A stretch of 64,000 nt of DNA from a virus. The translations under genes and the position numbers were made by a program. Below are positions 29,934 to 38,427 of this stretch, in pieces (within the stretch, counting starts at the first letter, position 1; each line of letters begins with the position of its first letter). Under the pieces are notes generated by a model, which was given only the letters and a program-made list of their open reading frames with translations, ran no database searches and was not told where the DNA came from. Where the stretch lies: positions 62,001 to 126,000 of the IMG/VR virus record IMGVR_UViG_3300023179_000025; one strand, written 5' to 3'.

Positions 29934-30611
29934 TCAAATTATATACCAATTACTTGAACCGCTATAAATCAAATGAACTGCTTGCCATGGAACTTCTATA
30001 ATATATTGTGTTTCACCATCAATAAATGATCCATCACTAGTGGTTATTGTAATTTTTCGATTACCTAAAGGTGGACCCATTTCAGCTTTTATAATAATTT
30101 CATCACAACCTGAAGGATTTGGGGGAAGTGTAACAGTAACCGGTCCATCACTATTAACGCCAATATAATAATCATCCATCGTAGCAGTGTAGTCTTGGTA
30201 AACCAAAACAGCTTGGCATTTGCAATCACACTGCCCAGGCGGTCCAATAGGTCCTGGAGGCCCTTGTTCACCAGGAGGGCCTGGCTCTCCAGCAGGTCCA
30301 GTCGAGCCTTGTGGGCCCTCAGGTCCAGGTGGTCCTGGTGGACCTTGTTCTCCAATTGGTCCAGGCGGACCTTCAGGACCTTGGGGTCCTGCTGGGCCTG
30401 GTGGTCCAGGGGGGCATTCATCGCATGGATCTCCTTTATCATTATTATTAATTACAATAGTATCATTACCTGGGCCAGTATTAATTGGAATTCTTCCGCC
30501 TGCTAATTGTAATTGAGCATGTTGTAACAGTTTTGGGTCTACTGGTTTACCCATACTCATAGTTAATAATGCCTGTTGCAATTCTACTAATCTTCTATCA
30601 TGTCCGTCCAT
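29934..30611 (-). CDS. collagen-like protein with Cys-framed triple-helix stretch (225 aa)
   Basis: Residues 69-127 are about 19 uninterrupted Gly-X-Y triplets rich in Pro, predicting a collagen triple helix. Cys63 and Cys66 precede and Cys128, 130 and 132 follow the stretch, which could lock three chains. The N-terminal part is helical and the C-terminal 90 residues are beta-rich with [15 protein letters not shown] and ending SSNWYII. Phage collagen-like proteins are typically trimeric fibre or decoration proteins. It is on the minus strand with a GAGGAT site. Confidence 0.8.
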   Translation of the reverse strand: MDGHDRRLVELQQALLTMSMGKPVDPKLLQHAQLQLAGGRIPINTGPGNDTIVINNNDKGDPCDECPPGPPGPAGPQGPEGPPGPIGEQGPPGPPGPEGPQGSTGPAGEPGPPGEQGPPGPIGPPGQCDCKCQAVLVYQDYTATMDDYYIGVNSDGPVTVTLPPNPSGCDEIIIKAEMGPPLGNRKITITTSDGSFIDGETQYIIEVPWQAVHLIYSGSSNWYII

Positions 30612-30631
30612 ATCATGATCCTCATTTGAAA

Positions 30632-30662
30632 TAAGGTAATTTCCTTGTGAGAAATTACCTTA
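30632..30662 (-). terminator. perfect 12-bp hairpin ahead of the collagen-like gene
   Basis: TAAGGTAATTTC (30632-30643) pairs with GAAATTACCTTA (30651-30662). It lies between the 30697 gene and the collagen-like gene on the minus strand. A short T stretch follows on that strand, so it may attenuate rather than fully terminate. Confidence 0.5.
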
Positions 30663-30678
30663 TAGTTTATACAACTAT

Positions 30679-30696
30679 TGTGAGTTTTATCTCACA
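30679..30696 (-). other. second small hairpin
   Basis: TGTGAG (30679-30684) pairs with CTCACA (30691-30696) just after the 30697 gene stop on the minus strand. It is a short stem without a T run. Confidence 0.35.
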
Positions 30697-31287
30697 TTAT
30701 TGTACATTATTGCTTGTTGCTCTTTGACCAACACCTAATTGTGTACCAAAATTGACCATGCTTGCTTGTGCTTGGCCTAATTGGCTACCAAATGCTTGGA
30801 TTTGTGACTGAAGTGATGCCCACTGAGCTTGGTCAGCGTGGTGTCTCCAGTGACGACCTTCTACAACTTCAGCATTACGCTCAATTAGCATACGATTTAA
30901 ATCTTGTGTTTTCAAATCGTTAATTAATGCACGAGTTTTTTCACCATCAGCATCAATCTTATCGCTAATATAAGTTGATTGTCTAGCAATTTCAGCTTGT
31001 GTTTTAAGAGCAGTAATTTCTGTATCTTTGCTCACACCTGAAAATCCTGCTGCCATTTGCTGCTGTTGTGCAACTACTTGAGCACGTAGGTCAGCGGAAT
31101 CACGACCCACTGTAAAAAAACGGTCGTCAACATTTACTTCAAATGCATTAATACGACTGTTAATATCAAAACGTGCGTCTTTAATTGCACCTAATGTAGC
31201 GTAGCTTTCTTTTAAACCTTCTTTAATTATTTCTGTGTGACCATTTTCTAACATCATTACATCATTTTTGTCTGCTGGATCAGCCAT
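30697..31287 (-). CDS. helical coiled-coil protein, probably structural (196 aa)
   Basis: Mostly helical, with heptad-like Ala/Gln-rich regions (RAQVVAQQQQMAAGF) and a Gln-rich C-terminal part. An AGGAG site lies before ATG 31287 (protein start MADPADKNDV); a longer frame upstream lacks such a site. It precedes the collagen-like gene on the same strand and may form a stalk with it. I do not recognise it. Confidence 0.55.
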   Translation of the reverse strand: MADPADKNDVMMLENGHTEIIKEGLKESYATLGAIKDARFDINSRINAFEVNVDDRFFTVGRDSADLRAQVVAQQQQMAAGFSGVSKDTEITALKTQAEIARQSTYISDKIDADGEKTRALINDLKTQDLNRMLIERNAEVVEGRHWRHHADQAQWASLQSQIQAFGSQLGQAQASMVNFGTQLGVGQRATSNNVQ

Positions 31288-31399
31288 TGTTTTTTTCTCC
31301 TGAAAATTATAGAGGGGCAATTCATCATCACCCTTCATATAATACTTAAAAGAAAAACCTTTACTTTTACCTATGTTTTGGTATAGTATATACTTCAGC

Positions 31400-32110
31400 T
31401 TATGTTTCCAAAGAATTTGCAAACACTGCGAGTTGTGTTCTATTTCTTAACCCATATTTGCGTAATATTGCACCCATGTGTAGTTTTACAGTGCTTTCAG
31501 CAATTTTTAATGTCTTTGCTATAACTTTATTAGTAGCACCACGTTTTGCTACCATTGTAAACACTTGTTTTTGCCTTGGCGTTAACTCTACTTCTGTACT
31601 TTTTTCTTTTTTTGATTTGCGTTTTAACATGTTTTGTATTGGTTTAGGTGTGCTTAAATCACCCGAAACTAATTTTATTTGATCCTCTACTAACATATCC
31701 ATTGTAAACTTATCACACATACTCATTTGTAAACCATCAACTAATTTGCTAATTTCTTTAATATCACTTATTTTTGACTCACTATTGGCACAGGCTAAAA
31801 TCTTAGTAGTTCGCTTTTTGGTTTTATCTTCATCAATAAACAATGTAGATATTGCTAAAATTTTCAATGTATTAATTAAAGCAATTGGGTCCCCGTGTTC
31901 AAAATTACTCAATTCATCAACATCAATAAGAATATAATCAACATCAAATTTTGGATCACTTAATTTTGGAAAAAGTGACTCAATATTTGGATAACTGCAA
32001 TAAGACGCATTGGGAATTTTTTCCTTTGCTAAAGGTATCCAAACATCGTAAAACATTCTGTCAGGATATTTGCCATTATTTACATAAACAATTTTTGTAG
32101 TATGGGGCAT
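31400..32110 (-). CDS. LuxR-type transcription regulator with degenerate receiver domain
   Basis: The C-terminal 65 residues form a GerE/LuxR helix-turn-helix: LTPRQKQVFTMVAKRG, then NKVIAKTLKIAESTVKLHMG and ILRKYGLRNRTQLAVFA. The N-terminal 140 residues resemble a response-regulator receiver (YILIDVDELS with an acidic pocket) though the canonical pattern is divergent. AAGGAA precedes the ATG. It is on the minus strand upstream of the coiled-coil and collagen-like genes and may control these or host genes. The 213 bases before it (32111-32323) hold no other gene; I see no confident promoter. Confidence 0.75.
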   Translation of the reverse strand: MPHTTKIVYVNNGKYPDRMFYDVWIPLAKEKIPNASYCSYPNIESLFPKLSDPKFDVDYILIDVDELSNFEHGDPIALINTLKILAISTLFIDEDKTKKRTTKILACANSESKISDIKEISKLVDGLQMSMCDKFTMDMLVEDQIKLVSGDLSTPKPIQNMLKRKSKKEKSTEVELTPRQKQVFTMVAKRGATNKVIAKTLKIAESTVKLHMGAILRKYGLRNRTQLAVFANSLET

Positions 32111-32289
32111 AGAACTTCCTTTATTTGTAGTACTTAATTTTTTTAATACAAGGGGTTTAGATAGGTAAGTTGTGGGTGTACTAGGGTATATGTTTTGTCT
32201 ATTTTTAAATATAAGCTATTGTACAAATGATTTGAATTATTGTCTTGCGTATAGGACACAACATTCCATTTATTTTTTGCCCAATGAAG

Positions 32290-32318
32290 TTTACAATAAT
32301 TAAGAGTAAGCATAGATT
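32290..32318 (+). promoter_or_regulatory. sigma70-type promoter for the 32324 gene
   Basis: TTTACA at 32290-32295, followed by ATAATT as in other promoters here, 17 bases, TAGATT at 32313-32318. The ATG lies five bases after the -10 box and has no ribosome binding site. Confidence 0.5.
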
Positions 32319-32323
32319 ATTTT

Positions 32324-32578
32324 ATGGAACCTTGTACAGCACTACAATATAGGCAAAAAGTTGAGACTATTAGAGCAAACCTTCGCACAATAAGGTTCAA
32401 CATGGACTTACATACTATGTTACGCAACATTGATAAAATGGTTACAGAATATGGTAAACTTGAAGTACAATGTAGACACCATACCAAACGTTATCAATTA
32501 GAAGAACCTAGCAAAAAGATAGCAAACAGCATAGACCACTTGGAAAAATTGATGCTCATGGCTAAATTGATGGATTGA
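32324..32578 (+). CDS. hypothetical helical protein (84 aa)
   Basis: Almost wholly helical, basic and Leu/Lys/Met-rich, with Cys5 and Cys48. No family is recognised. It appears to be translated from a leaderless message. Its TGA stop (32576-32578) is part of the next TTGACA. Confidence 0.55.
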   Translation: MEPCTALQYRQKVETIRANLRTIRFNMDLHTMLRNIDKMVTEYGKLEVQCRHHTKRYQLEEPSKKIANSIDHLEKLMLMAKLMD

Positions 32579-32603
32579 CAATAATTAGAAAATCAACTAT
32601 ACT
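32575..32603 (+). promoter_or_regulatory. sigma70-type promoter for the 32633 gene
   Basis: TTGACA at 32575-32580, then ATAATT, 17 bases in total to TATACT at 32598-32603. The -35 overlaps the previous stop codon. Confidence 0.75.
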
Positions 32604-32632
32604 ATGGGTATTGTAAATAAAAGGAATGTGAA

Positions 32633-32779
32633 ATGTTCCAATTTGAGTTTAGATTTATTGATGGCGAGTCTTTACCCCATGCTATGACCGTGTTTAATGC
32701 TGATAGTTTGGAACAGGCTATTGCTAAATTCCGTCGTTTTTATACAACAAATCGAATTATTCAGGTGATTGCACACTAG
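32633..32779 (+). CDS. small protein (48 aa)
   Basis: AAGGAA (32621-32626) is six bases before ATG 32633. The protein begins MFQFEFRFIDGESLP and ends IIQVIAH. No homologue is recognised. It sits between two strong promoters and thus has its own transcript, as with the small genes at 0.4-1.0 kb. Confidence 0.55.
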   Translation: MFQFEFRFIDGESLPHAMTVFNADSLEQAIAKFRRFYTTNRIIQVIAH

Positions 32780-32780
32780 G

Positions 32781-32809
32781 TTGACAATAAATCAGCTTGG
32801 GTGTATAAT
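32781..32809 (+). promoter_or_regulatory. sigma70-type promoter for the AAA ATPase gene
   Basis: TTGACA at 32781-32786 followed by ATAAAT, 17 bases, consensus TATAAT at 32804-32809. It is the best match in the window along with the gp32 promoter. Confidence 0.8.
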
Positions 32810-32843
32810 ACGTAGTATTGAAACTGATTAACAGGGATAGCAA

Positions 32844-33875
32844 ATGAGCACTGTACGAGTGATTTCAGGAACTTATCGTAATCTTCCCGTCATAAATACA
32901 ACTTTCAAGTTAGTCAAGGGCTTTACAAAAGGCGCTAAAGGCAACTATATTACTGTTAAAAACGACGGACAGTTTGCCATTAACATTGACAGTGTTAAAG
33001 TAAAAGTAGATAATATTAGTGATTTTGAATTCGTAGATGGAGAACCAATGTTAGAAAATACTGTGAAATTTACTAAACCTGTTGTAACCGAATCCGATGA
33101 AGATGCAATGAATCGGATTGCAACTCGGTTCGCAATTTTGGACGAGATGAGCAAGGCATGTATTGCAGGCGATATCCGTGCTATGATCGTATCTGGTCCT
33201 CCAGGTGTCGGTAAATCGTTTGGCGTTGAAACGCAACTTGAAAAGGCAGCAATGTTTGACAAGATTGCAGGTAAACGTGTTCGCTTTGAAATTGTAAAAG
33301 GTGCAATGACCCCTATCGGGTTGTATTGTACGCTTTACAAATACAGCGACCCAAAAAATGTGTTGGTGTTTGATGATTGCGATTCAGTGTTTCAAGATGA
33401 CCTAGCACTTAACATCCTTAAGGCAGCACTTGACTCAGGCAAGCGTCGGCGTATCTGCTGGAACAGCGATAGTGCTATGTTACGCCGTGAAGGAGTTCCC
33501 GATACTTTTGAGTTTAAAGGTTCGGCAATCTTCATCACTAACTTGAAGTTTGAAAACCTCAAGTCTAAAAAGTTGCAGGATCACTTAGAAGCATTGCAAA
33601 GCCGTTGTCACTTTCTTGACCTTACTATTGATAGTGAGCGTGATAAGATTTTACGCATCAAACAAGTACACCGTGATACCGATGGTGGGTTGTTTAAAGA
33701 TTACACCTTTGACGATGCTAATACTGCCGAATATATTTTGGACTTCATGCAGACCAATAAAAACAAATTGCGTGAGTTGTCGCTACGTATGGCACTAAAA
33801 ATTGCCGACTTAGTAAAAGTGTCTCCCAGTAACTGGAGAATTCTTGCTGAGTCTACGGTAATGAAACGTAGCTAG
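32844..33875 (+). CDS. AAA-family ATPase
   Basis: Walker A GPPGVGKS (residues 118-125) and Walker B VLVFDDCD (173-180) define the ATPase core; the N-terminal 80 residues form a separate beta-rich domain. The segment SAIFITNLKF fits sensor 1. It has 343 residues. It does not look like gp44 (clamp loader), which has a different sensor and length. Function is unknown; it may be a remodeller of a phage or host complex. It ends at an intrinsic terminator. Confidence 0.75.
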   Translation: MSTVRVISGTYRNLPVINTTFKLVKGFTKGAKGNYITVKNDGQFAINIDSVKVKVDNISDFEFVDGEPMLENTVKFTKPVVTESDEDAMNRIATRFAILDEMSKACIAGDIRAMIVSGPPGVGKSFGVETQLEKAAMFDKIAGKRVRFEIVKGAMTPIGLYCTLYKYSDPKNVLVFDDCDSVFQDDLALNILKAALDSGKRRRICWNSDSAMLRREGVPDTFEFKGSAIFITNLKFENLKSKKLQDHLEALQSRCHFLDLTIDSERDKILRIKQVHRDTDGGLFKDYTFDDANTAEYILDFMQTNKNKLRELSLRMALKIADLVKVSPSNWRILAESTVMKRS

Positions 33876-33888
33876 GTTGTAGTACTTT

Positions 33889-33915
33889 TAAAGGGAGCAT
33901 ATGCTCCCTTTTTTT
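33889..33915 (+). terminator. intrinsic terminator after the AAA ATPase gene
   Basis: AAAGGGAGCAT and ATGCTCCCTTT form a perfect stem with almost no loop, followed by a seven-T run ending at 33915. It is the clearest terminator in the window. Confidence 0.85.
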
Positions 33916-33925
33916 GCCTTATAAC

Positions 33926-33953
33926 TTGCATAAGTAACTGTATATTATACAAT
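33926..33953 (+). promoter_or_regulatory. promoter for the 33960-UvsW unit
   Basis: TTGCAT at 33926-33931, 16 bases, TACAAT at 33948-33953. The ATG is six bases later and has no ribosome binding site. Confidence 0.5.
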
Positions 33954-33959
33954 ACTACA

Positions 33960-34997
33960 ATGAAATCCTACAAGAATAAAGAGGAAATACTTGTCCAATT
34001 TCTAACCTTAGAGCTAAGACTAAACAAGTATGATAACAAGTTCATAAGTAATTTGGCAATGTTATTGTCTAAAAACAGATATGTAACAACTAATCAAAAC
34101 AACCTTTTTAACAAACTACTAGTGAAATACAAAAGACAATTATCCAAACATAAAATTAACGTTGATGAAGTTCTACAATTAGAATGGAATACTAAAGTCA
34201 TTGAAAGTTTACCTGAATTTACAGAGGCTCATCTTTCAATCGAGAATGATAAGCTCAAGTTAAGGTTACCCTTTAACAAAAAACTAATTGAAAACTTACG
34301 ACAAGTAGAGCCTTATTTTAATATAACTTGGAACGTCACAAAGAAATGTTATTATTCTAATTTCTGTACTGATATACTTAAAATAATTATTAACATAATT
34401 CCACATTATTATAAACTTAATCTTTCAGGTGAAATTAAACAATATTTACATGTATTAAATGATTACAATGATTGCAAATATTGGGACCCAACTTTAATTA
34501 AGCAACCTTCAGGCTACTATATTGTGGCTGCCAATCAATATTTACTTAATGCTATTGAACATATAACCCTTAATAATGAACCACAAACATTGGTTGAACT
34601 AAGCAAACATGCTATAATTATTGCTCCCGAGATAACAACTAATGATGATTTTTTAAAGTTTTGTGCAACATATGATGTTAAAATGGAACTTGACAAGTTA
34701 CCATTATTACATGATTATTGTAGTATATTGAAAATTAAAAACATTATTTGTAATTACCGTATTGCAAGAATAAGAGAAGTAAGAAACGAAATCGAAAAAG
34801 TGTTTGGTACAACCTATAACATTTACTATGAGAAATCAATCAACAATATTACAATGCCACATAATAAAAAAAGTTACCATGGTAAAACAATTGGTTTATA
34901 TTATGGTAGTGCAAATGTAGCTATTGATTTAGTACGGTATTACCCAATTGAAAAAATAATAAACATAGTTAACAATAGACCTGTTAATATTAAATGA
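33960..34997 (+). CDS. hypothetical protein upstream of UvsW (345 aa)
   Basis: Unrecognised. A segment near residues 95-135 (LKLRLPFNKKLIENLRQVE then WNVTKKCYYSNF) recalls the HARP-like substrate-recognition module of annealing helicases (NxxLixxlR...Wdxxxk.W), but similarity is slight. It overlaps uvsW by four bases, so it may assist that helicase. It is predicted to be leaderless. Confidence 0.55.
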   Translation: MKSYKNKEEILVQFLTLELRLNKYDNKFISNLAMLLSKNRYVTTNQNNLFNKLLVKYKRQLSKHKINVDEVLQLEWNTKVIESLPEFTEAHLSIENDKLKLRLPFNKKLIENLRQVEPYFNITWNVTKKCYYSNFCTDILKIIINIIPHYYKLNLSGEIKQYLHVLNDYNDCKYWDPTLIKQPSGYYIVAANQYLLNAIEHITLNNEPQTLVELSKHAIIIAPEITTNDDFLKFCATYDVKMELDKLPLLHDYCSILKIKNIICNYRIARIREVRNEIEKVFGTTYNIYYEKSINNITMPHNKKSYHGKTIGLYYGSANVAIDLVRYYPIEKIINIVNNRPVNIK

Positions 34998-36448
34998 AAA
35001 AATGTAAAATAATCATCAAGGATGAAGTCAATGCTAAGATACAGGATCTTGAATTAGACACACGGAAATTGCTTGTAAAAAAATTTGAGTTTGAAGTACC
35101 AGGTGCAAGATTTCTTCCTAGTGTAAAACTAGGGCGTTGGAATGGCAAATCAAGTTATTTCAGTATATCAGGTGCTACATACATCAACTTGCTACAAGAC
35201 ATTTTGCCTGTACTTGACCAACATGGATACGATATTGATTTAGAGGATTTACGTACCTACTCAACTAATTTCAAATTTGGTCAAGTGTCCGACAACACGT
35301 TTGCCGATAGAAATTGGCCCAAAGGACATACACAAGAAGGCAACCCTATCGTATTACGTGACTATCAGGTAGAAATTATAAACAACTTTTTACAGAATCC
35401 ACAGGCATTGCAAGAAGTAGCGACCGGGGCAGGCAAAACAATTATGACTGCTGCCTTAAGTAAAACAGTAGAACAATATGGCAGGTCTATTGTTATTGTA
35501 CCCAATAAAAGTTTAGTTACACAAACCGAAGAAGATTACATTAACATGGGATTAGATGCAGGTGTATACTTTGGTGATCGTAAAGAGTTTGGGAAACAGC
35601 ATACCATATGTACTTGGCAAAGCTTAAACAACCTACTTAAAGACACTAAAAATGGAAATGCAGATATTACTATTGCTGAATTTTTAGAAGATGTAATTTG
35701 TGTGATTGTTGATGAGGTGCATATGGCAAAAGCTGATGCCCTAAAACAATTGTTGACTAGTGTGATGAGTCATATTCCTATAAGATGGGGGTTGACAGGT
35801 ACAGTACCAAAAGCAGACCATGATAGATTAAGCATAGTTGTAAGTTTGGGACCTGTTATTAATAAATTAGCAGCTGCCGAGTTACAAGAAAAAGGTGTGT
35901 TGGCACGATGCCATGTTAATATCGTGCAGTTTAAGGATGATGTAGAGTTTAAAAACTACCAAAGTGAATTAAAATATCTATTAGAAAATGAAAAACGATT
36001 AGACACCATAGCAAATTTAGTAAATAAAATAAGTGAATCTGGAAATACATTGGTGTTGGTGGATAGGGTATTACCAGGCAAACAGTTAGTAGAGAAAATT
36101 ACTGACAGTGTGTTTATCAGTGGCGAAACCAAACTTGTAGAAAGGAAAGAAGAATATGACCAAGTGGCGACGGCATCAAATAAAGTTATTGTTGCCACCT
36201 ACGGTGTGGCAGCAGTTGGGATCAATATTCCTCGCATTTTTAATTTGGTTCTTATTGAGCCTGGCAAGTCCTTTGTACGTGTTATACAAAGTATTGGAAG
36301 AGGCATACGTAAAGCGGAAGATAAAGACTTTGTACAAATTTGGGACGTAACCAGTAATTGTAAGTTTAGCAAACGTCATTTAACACAACGTAAAACATTT
36401 TACAATGAAGCCAATTATCCTTTCTCATTGGAAAAATTAAGCTATTGA
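34994..36448 (+). CDS. uvsW: UvsW-like superfamily 2 helicase
   Basis: Motif I ATGAGKTI (about residues 143-150), DEVH (240-243) as motif II, GLTGT (motif III), QSIGRGIRK (motif VI). UvsW unwinds branched DNA and R-loops, moving the phage from origin-dependent to recombination-dependent replication. The N-terminal 110 residues form the UvsW-specific domain. It has 484 residues (T4 503). Its TGA stop is inside a TTGACA box. Confidence 0.92.
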   Translation: MKKCKIIIKDEVNAKIQDLELDTRKLLVKKFEFEVPGARFLPSVKLGRWNGKSSYFSISGATYINLLQDILPVLDQHGYDIDLEDLRTYSTNFKFGQVSDNTFADRNWPKGHTQEGNPIVLRDYQVEIINNFLQNPQALQEVATGAGKTIMTAALSKTVEQYGRSIVIVPNKSLVTQTEEDYINMGLDAGVYFGDRKEFGKQHTICTWQSLNNLLKDTKNGNADITIAEFLEDVICVIVDEVHMAKADALKQLLTSVMSHIPIRWGLTGTVPKADHDRLSIVVSLGPVINKLAAAELQEKGVLARCHVNIVQFKDDVEFKNYQSELKYLLENEKRLDTIANLVNKISESGNTLVLVDRVLPGKQLVEKITDSVFISGETKLVERKEEYDQVATASNKVIVATYGVAAVGINIPRIFNLVLIEPGKSFVRVIQSIGRGIRKAEDKDFVQIWDVTSNCKFSKRHLTQRKTFYNEANYPFSLEKLSY

Positions 36449-36473
36449 CAAACATATACAAACATGTTAATAT
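36445..36473 (+). promoter_or_regulatory. sigma70-type promoter for the 36480 gene
   Basis: TTGACA at 36445-36450 overlaps the uvsW stop. At 17-base spacing the -10 is TAATAT (36468-36473); TATAAT (36471-36476) lies three bases further on. The ATG at 36480 follows with no ribosome binding site. Confidence 0.55.
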
Positions 36474-36479
36474 AATACT

Positions 36480-36980
36480 ATGAGAATACTATTACTTGAT
36501 GACAACAGTTACAACCTAGAAACATTACCAGAAGAAATTGATGACTTACGATTTGCGATATTAGATAATAGCAACCCAAATAATGTTGATTATTACTTTA
36601 TTCCATTAGTATTTTTGGAATCGTTTAACAGTCCTGCATTAGTTCTACAGATTGGTGATCGTACTATAAAAATGCCCGTTGATTGGCAAATATTAATTGG
36701 AGAAAAAGATCATGGTGACTTAGAAACATTACCATTGTCAAGTTTAAATGATCGTGGATTCAGCGCATTTCAATTTAACCCAATAAGCAGTTTTAGCCCA
36801 GGTTTCTTGCCTGTAGAAATCATTGACATTTACAATGATGTTACTTGGTATGCACCTAGGCTACGTAATGGGCAATTTTTAAGCGTACCTATTGAAGATG
36901 GGCCTAAACCCCGATGTATATATTTTGTAAAAGAAATAAGCAGAAATTGTGAAATTGTAGATTATAGTCAAGTGTTTTAA
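36480..36980 (+). CDS. hypothetical protein (166 aa)
   Basis: Unrecognised soluble protein, beta-rich (VLQIGDRTIKMPVDW, RCIYFVKEI), acidic. It is followed by a gene starting on its last base, so it belongs to the same operon as the putative clamp-loader subunit. A transcription or replication accessory role fits the context only. Confidence 0.55.
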   Translation: MRILLLDDNSYNLETLPEEIDDLRFAILDNSNPNNVDYYFIPLVFLESFNSPALVLQIGDRTIKMPVDWQILIGEKDHGDLETLPLSSLNDRGFSAFQFNPISSFSPGFLPVEIIDIYNDVTWYAPRLRNGQFLSVPIEDGPKPRCIYFVKEISRNCEIVDYSQVF

Positions 36981-37561
36981 TGAAAAAAACAATACCAACT
37001 GATGAAAAGTTAGAGAAACAAGACTTTGACTTGTTTGAAGCTGTTACTGCCATAGATAAAAAAGACTATGGTTATTACGATAGATTGAATGAAGAACAAA
37101 AGAAAAAGTTTGTGCCCTTTATGTTGTTACATTGGATCAGTGCGGTAAAAGGTAATAGAGATTTACAAGGGTATTATTTAATGAGTACCGAGCATCATGC
37201 AAACAAATATCTTTTTAATGAGAACATACAAAAGAACCCAAAATTACAATGGTTGATGCTATGTGCAAGTAGTCCAGGTATTGGAAAACAATTCCATCAA
37301 TATATTCCGCATATTAAAGATCGTGTTGCAAAACTACGTGATATAGCAAAACAAAAAGATATAGAGGAATATTTCAAAAAAATCTACAAAACAGATGATA
37401 ATACGTTAAAAGAAATGTCTGAGTTATATGTACAAAATCAAAAACGTAAGGTTTATTTGGCTAACAAATTTCCTCATCTAAAAATAGATGATATTGATTT
37501 ATTAAATGAACTAATTACAGACAATGAAATAGAGCAGTATGAGCGAGACAGTGGAAATTAA
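36980..37561 (+). CDS. possible clamp-loader small subunit (gp62-like)
   Basis: The pattern KKKFVPFMLLHWISAVKG followed by KLQWLMLCASSPG recalls the FM..ALS motif and short length of T4 gp62 (187 residues; this one has 193), which with gp44 loads the sliding clamp. Identity is low, so this is a tentative call. It is flanked by uvsW and a zinc-finger protein. The gp44 partner is not in this window. Confidence 0.4.
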   Translation: MKKTIPTDEKLEKQDFDLFEAVTAIDKKDYGYYDRLNEEQKKKFVPFMLLHWISAVKGNRDLQGYYLMSTEHHANKYLFNENIQKNPKLQWLMLCASSPGIGKQFHQYIPHIKDRVAKLRDIAKQKDIEEYFKKIYKTDDNTLKEMSELYVQNQKRKVYLANKFPHLKIDDIDLLNELITDNEIEQYERDSGN

Positions 37562-38231
37562 ATTCGGGTGTGAATTTTGTAATCGTACTTTTTTACGTGA
37601 AAGTACGATTGCCAAACATATCTGTGAATATAAACATCGTTGGCAAGAAAAAGATAAACGAGGTAACCAAATTGGTTTTCAGGGTTGGCTACATTTTTAC
37701 AAAAGAAATACTGCTACAACAAAACAAAGAACCTATTTAGACTTTATTAAAAGCAGTTATTATATTGCATTCGCTAAGTTTGGTAACTATTGCGTTGACG
37801 TAAACGTAATTAATGTACAACGGTATATAGATTGGCTACTAAAAAATAAAATACGTATTGATGTTTGGAACCACGATACCAATTACAGTAAATTTTTAAT
37901 TGAATATTTGCGTAATGAAGATCCATTAGATGCAATACATCGTAGTGTAGAATCTACTATTCTACTAGCAAGTGAAGAAAGGGTATTGCCTAAGGATATA
38001 TTAAGATATGGTAATAAAAATAAAATATGTTATCATGTTACTACAGGAAAGATTAGTCCATGGATGTTATACCAATGTGACAGCGGACTAAAGTTTATAG
38101 ATAGTTTAGATGAATCACAAGTAAAAATGATTATTAACTATATTGATCCTGAAAAATGGGCTATAAAATTTAAAAGAAATTCTGATATTGTAACATCAGT
38201 AAAGGAAATTTTAAATGCAGGGCAGTACTAA
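37539..38231 (+). CDS. zinc-finger protein of T4-like phages (230 aa)
   Basis: The N terminus CEFCNRTFLRESTIAKHICE is a C2H2/C2HC-type finger. The body is helical and ends near MIINYIDPEKWAIKFKR. Conserved small domains of this type occur in marine T4-like phages without known function. It overlaps the preceding and following genes (23 and 17 bases). DNA or RNA binding is inferred from the finger. Confidence 0.6.
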   Translation: MSETVEIKFGCEFCNRTFLRESTIAKHICEYKHRWQEKDKRGNQIGFQGWLHFYKRNTATTKQRTYLDFIKSSYYIAFAKFGNYCVDVNVINVQRYIDWLLKNKIRIDVWNHDTNYSKFLIEYLRNEDPLDAIHRSVESTILLASEERVLPKDILRYGNKNKICYHVTTGKISPWMLYQCDSGLKFIDSLDESQVKMIINYIDPEKWAIKFKRNSDIVTSVKEILNAGQY

Positions 38232-38427
38232 TAATTTTCCACATACTATAAGATTACATTGGAGACTAGGTGACAAAATAGAAGATTGGGATACTAAGTG
38301 TATTTGGGTAATAGAAACATTTGGCAAACCTGGAGTTAATTATATTACCCACGCAACTGATGATTTTATGGATTTTATGTTTAAATACGAAAAGGATGCT
38401 ATATTTTTTTCGTTAAAATGTTTATAG
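38215..38427 (+). CDS. small paralogue 1 of a five-gene row (70 aa)
   Basis: The pattern TIRLHWRLGDKIEDW, WVIETFGKPG, DFMDFMFK and C-terminal DAIFFSLKCL defines a family with the following four genes. Each is 66-103 residues and has a central W/C-x-x-FG or similar turn, then an aromatic segment and an LRW-like end. Function is unknown. It overlaps both neighbours. Confidence 0.6.
   Translation: MQGSTNNFPHTIRLHWRLGDKIEDWDTKCIWVIETFGKPGVNYITHATDDFMDFMFKYEKDAIFFSLKCL

Noticed and set aside
30195-30516. Long plus-strand frames opposite the collagen-like gene, rich in Trp/Arg/Ser or Gly/Pro
   Set aside because: They mirror the Gly-Pro repeats of the minus-strand gene and have no ribosome binding site of their own.
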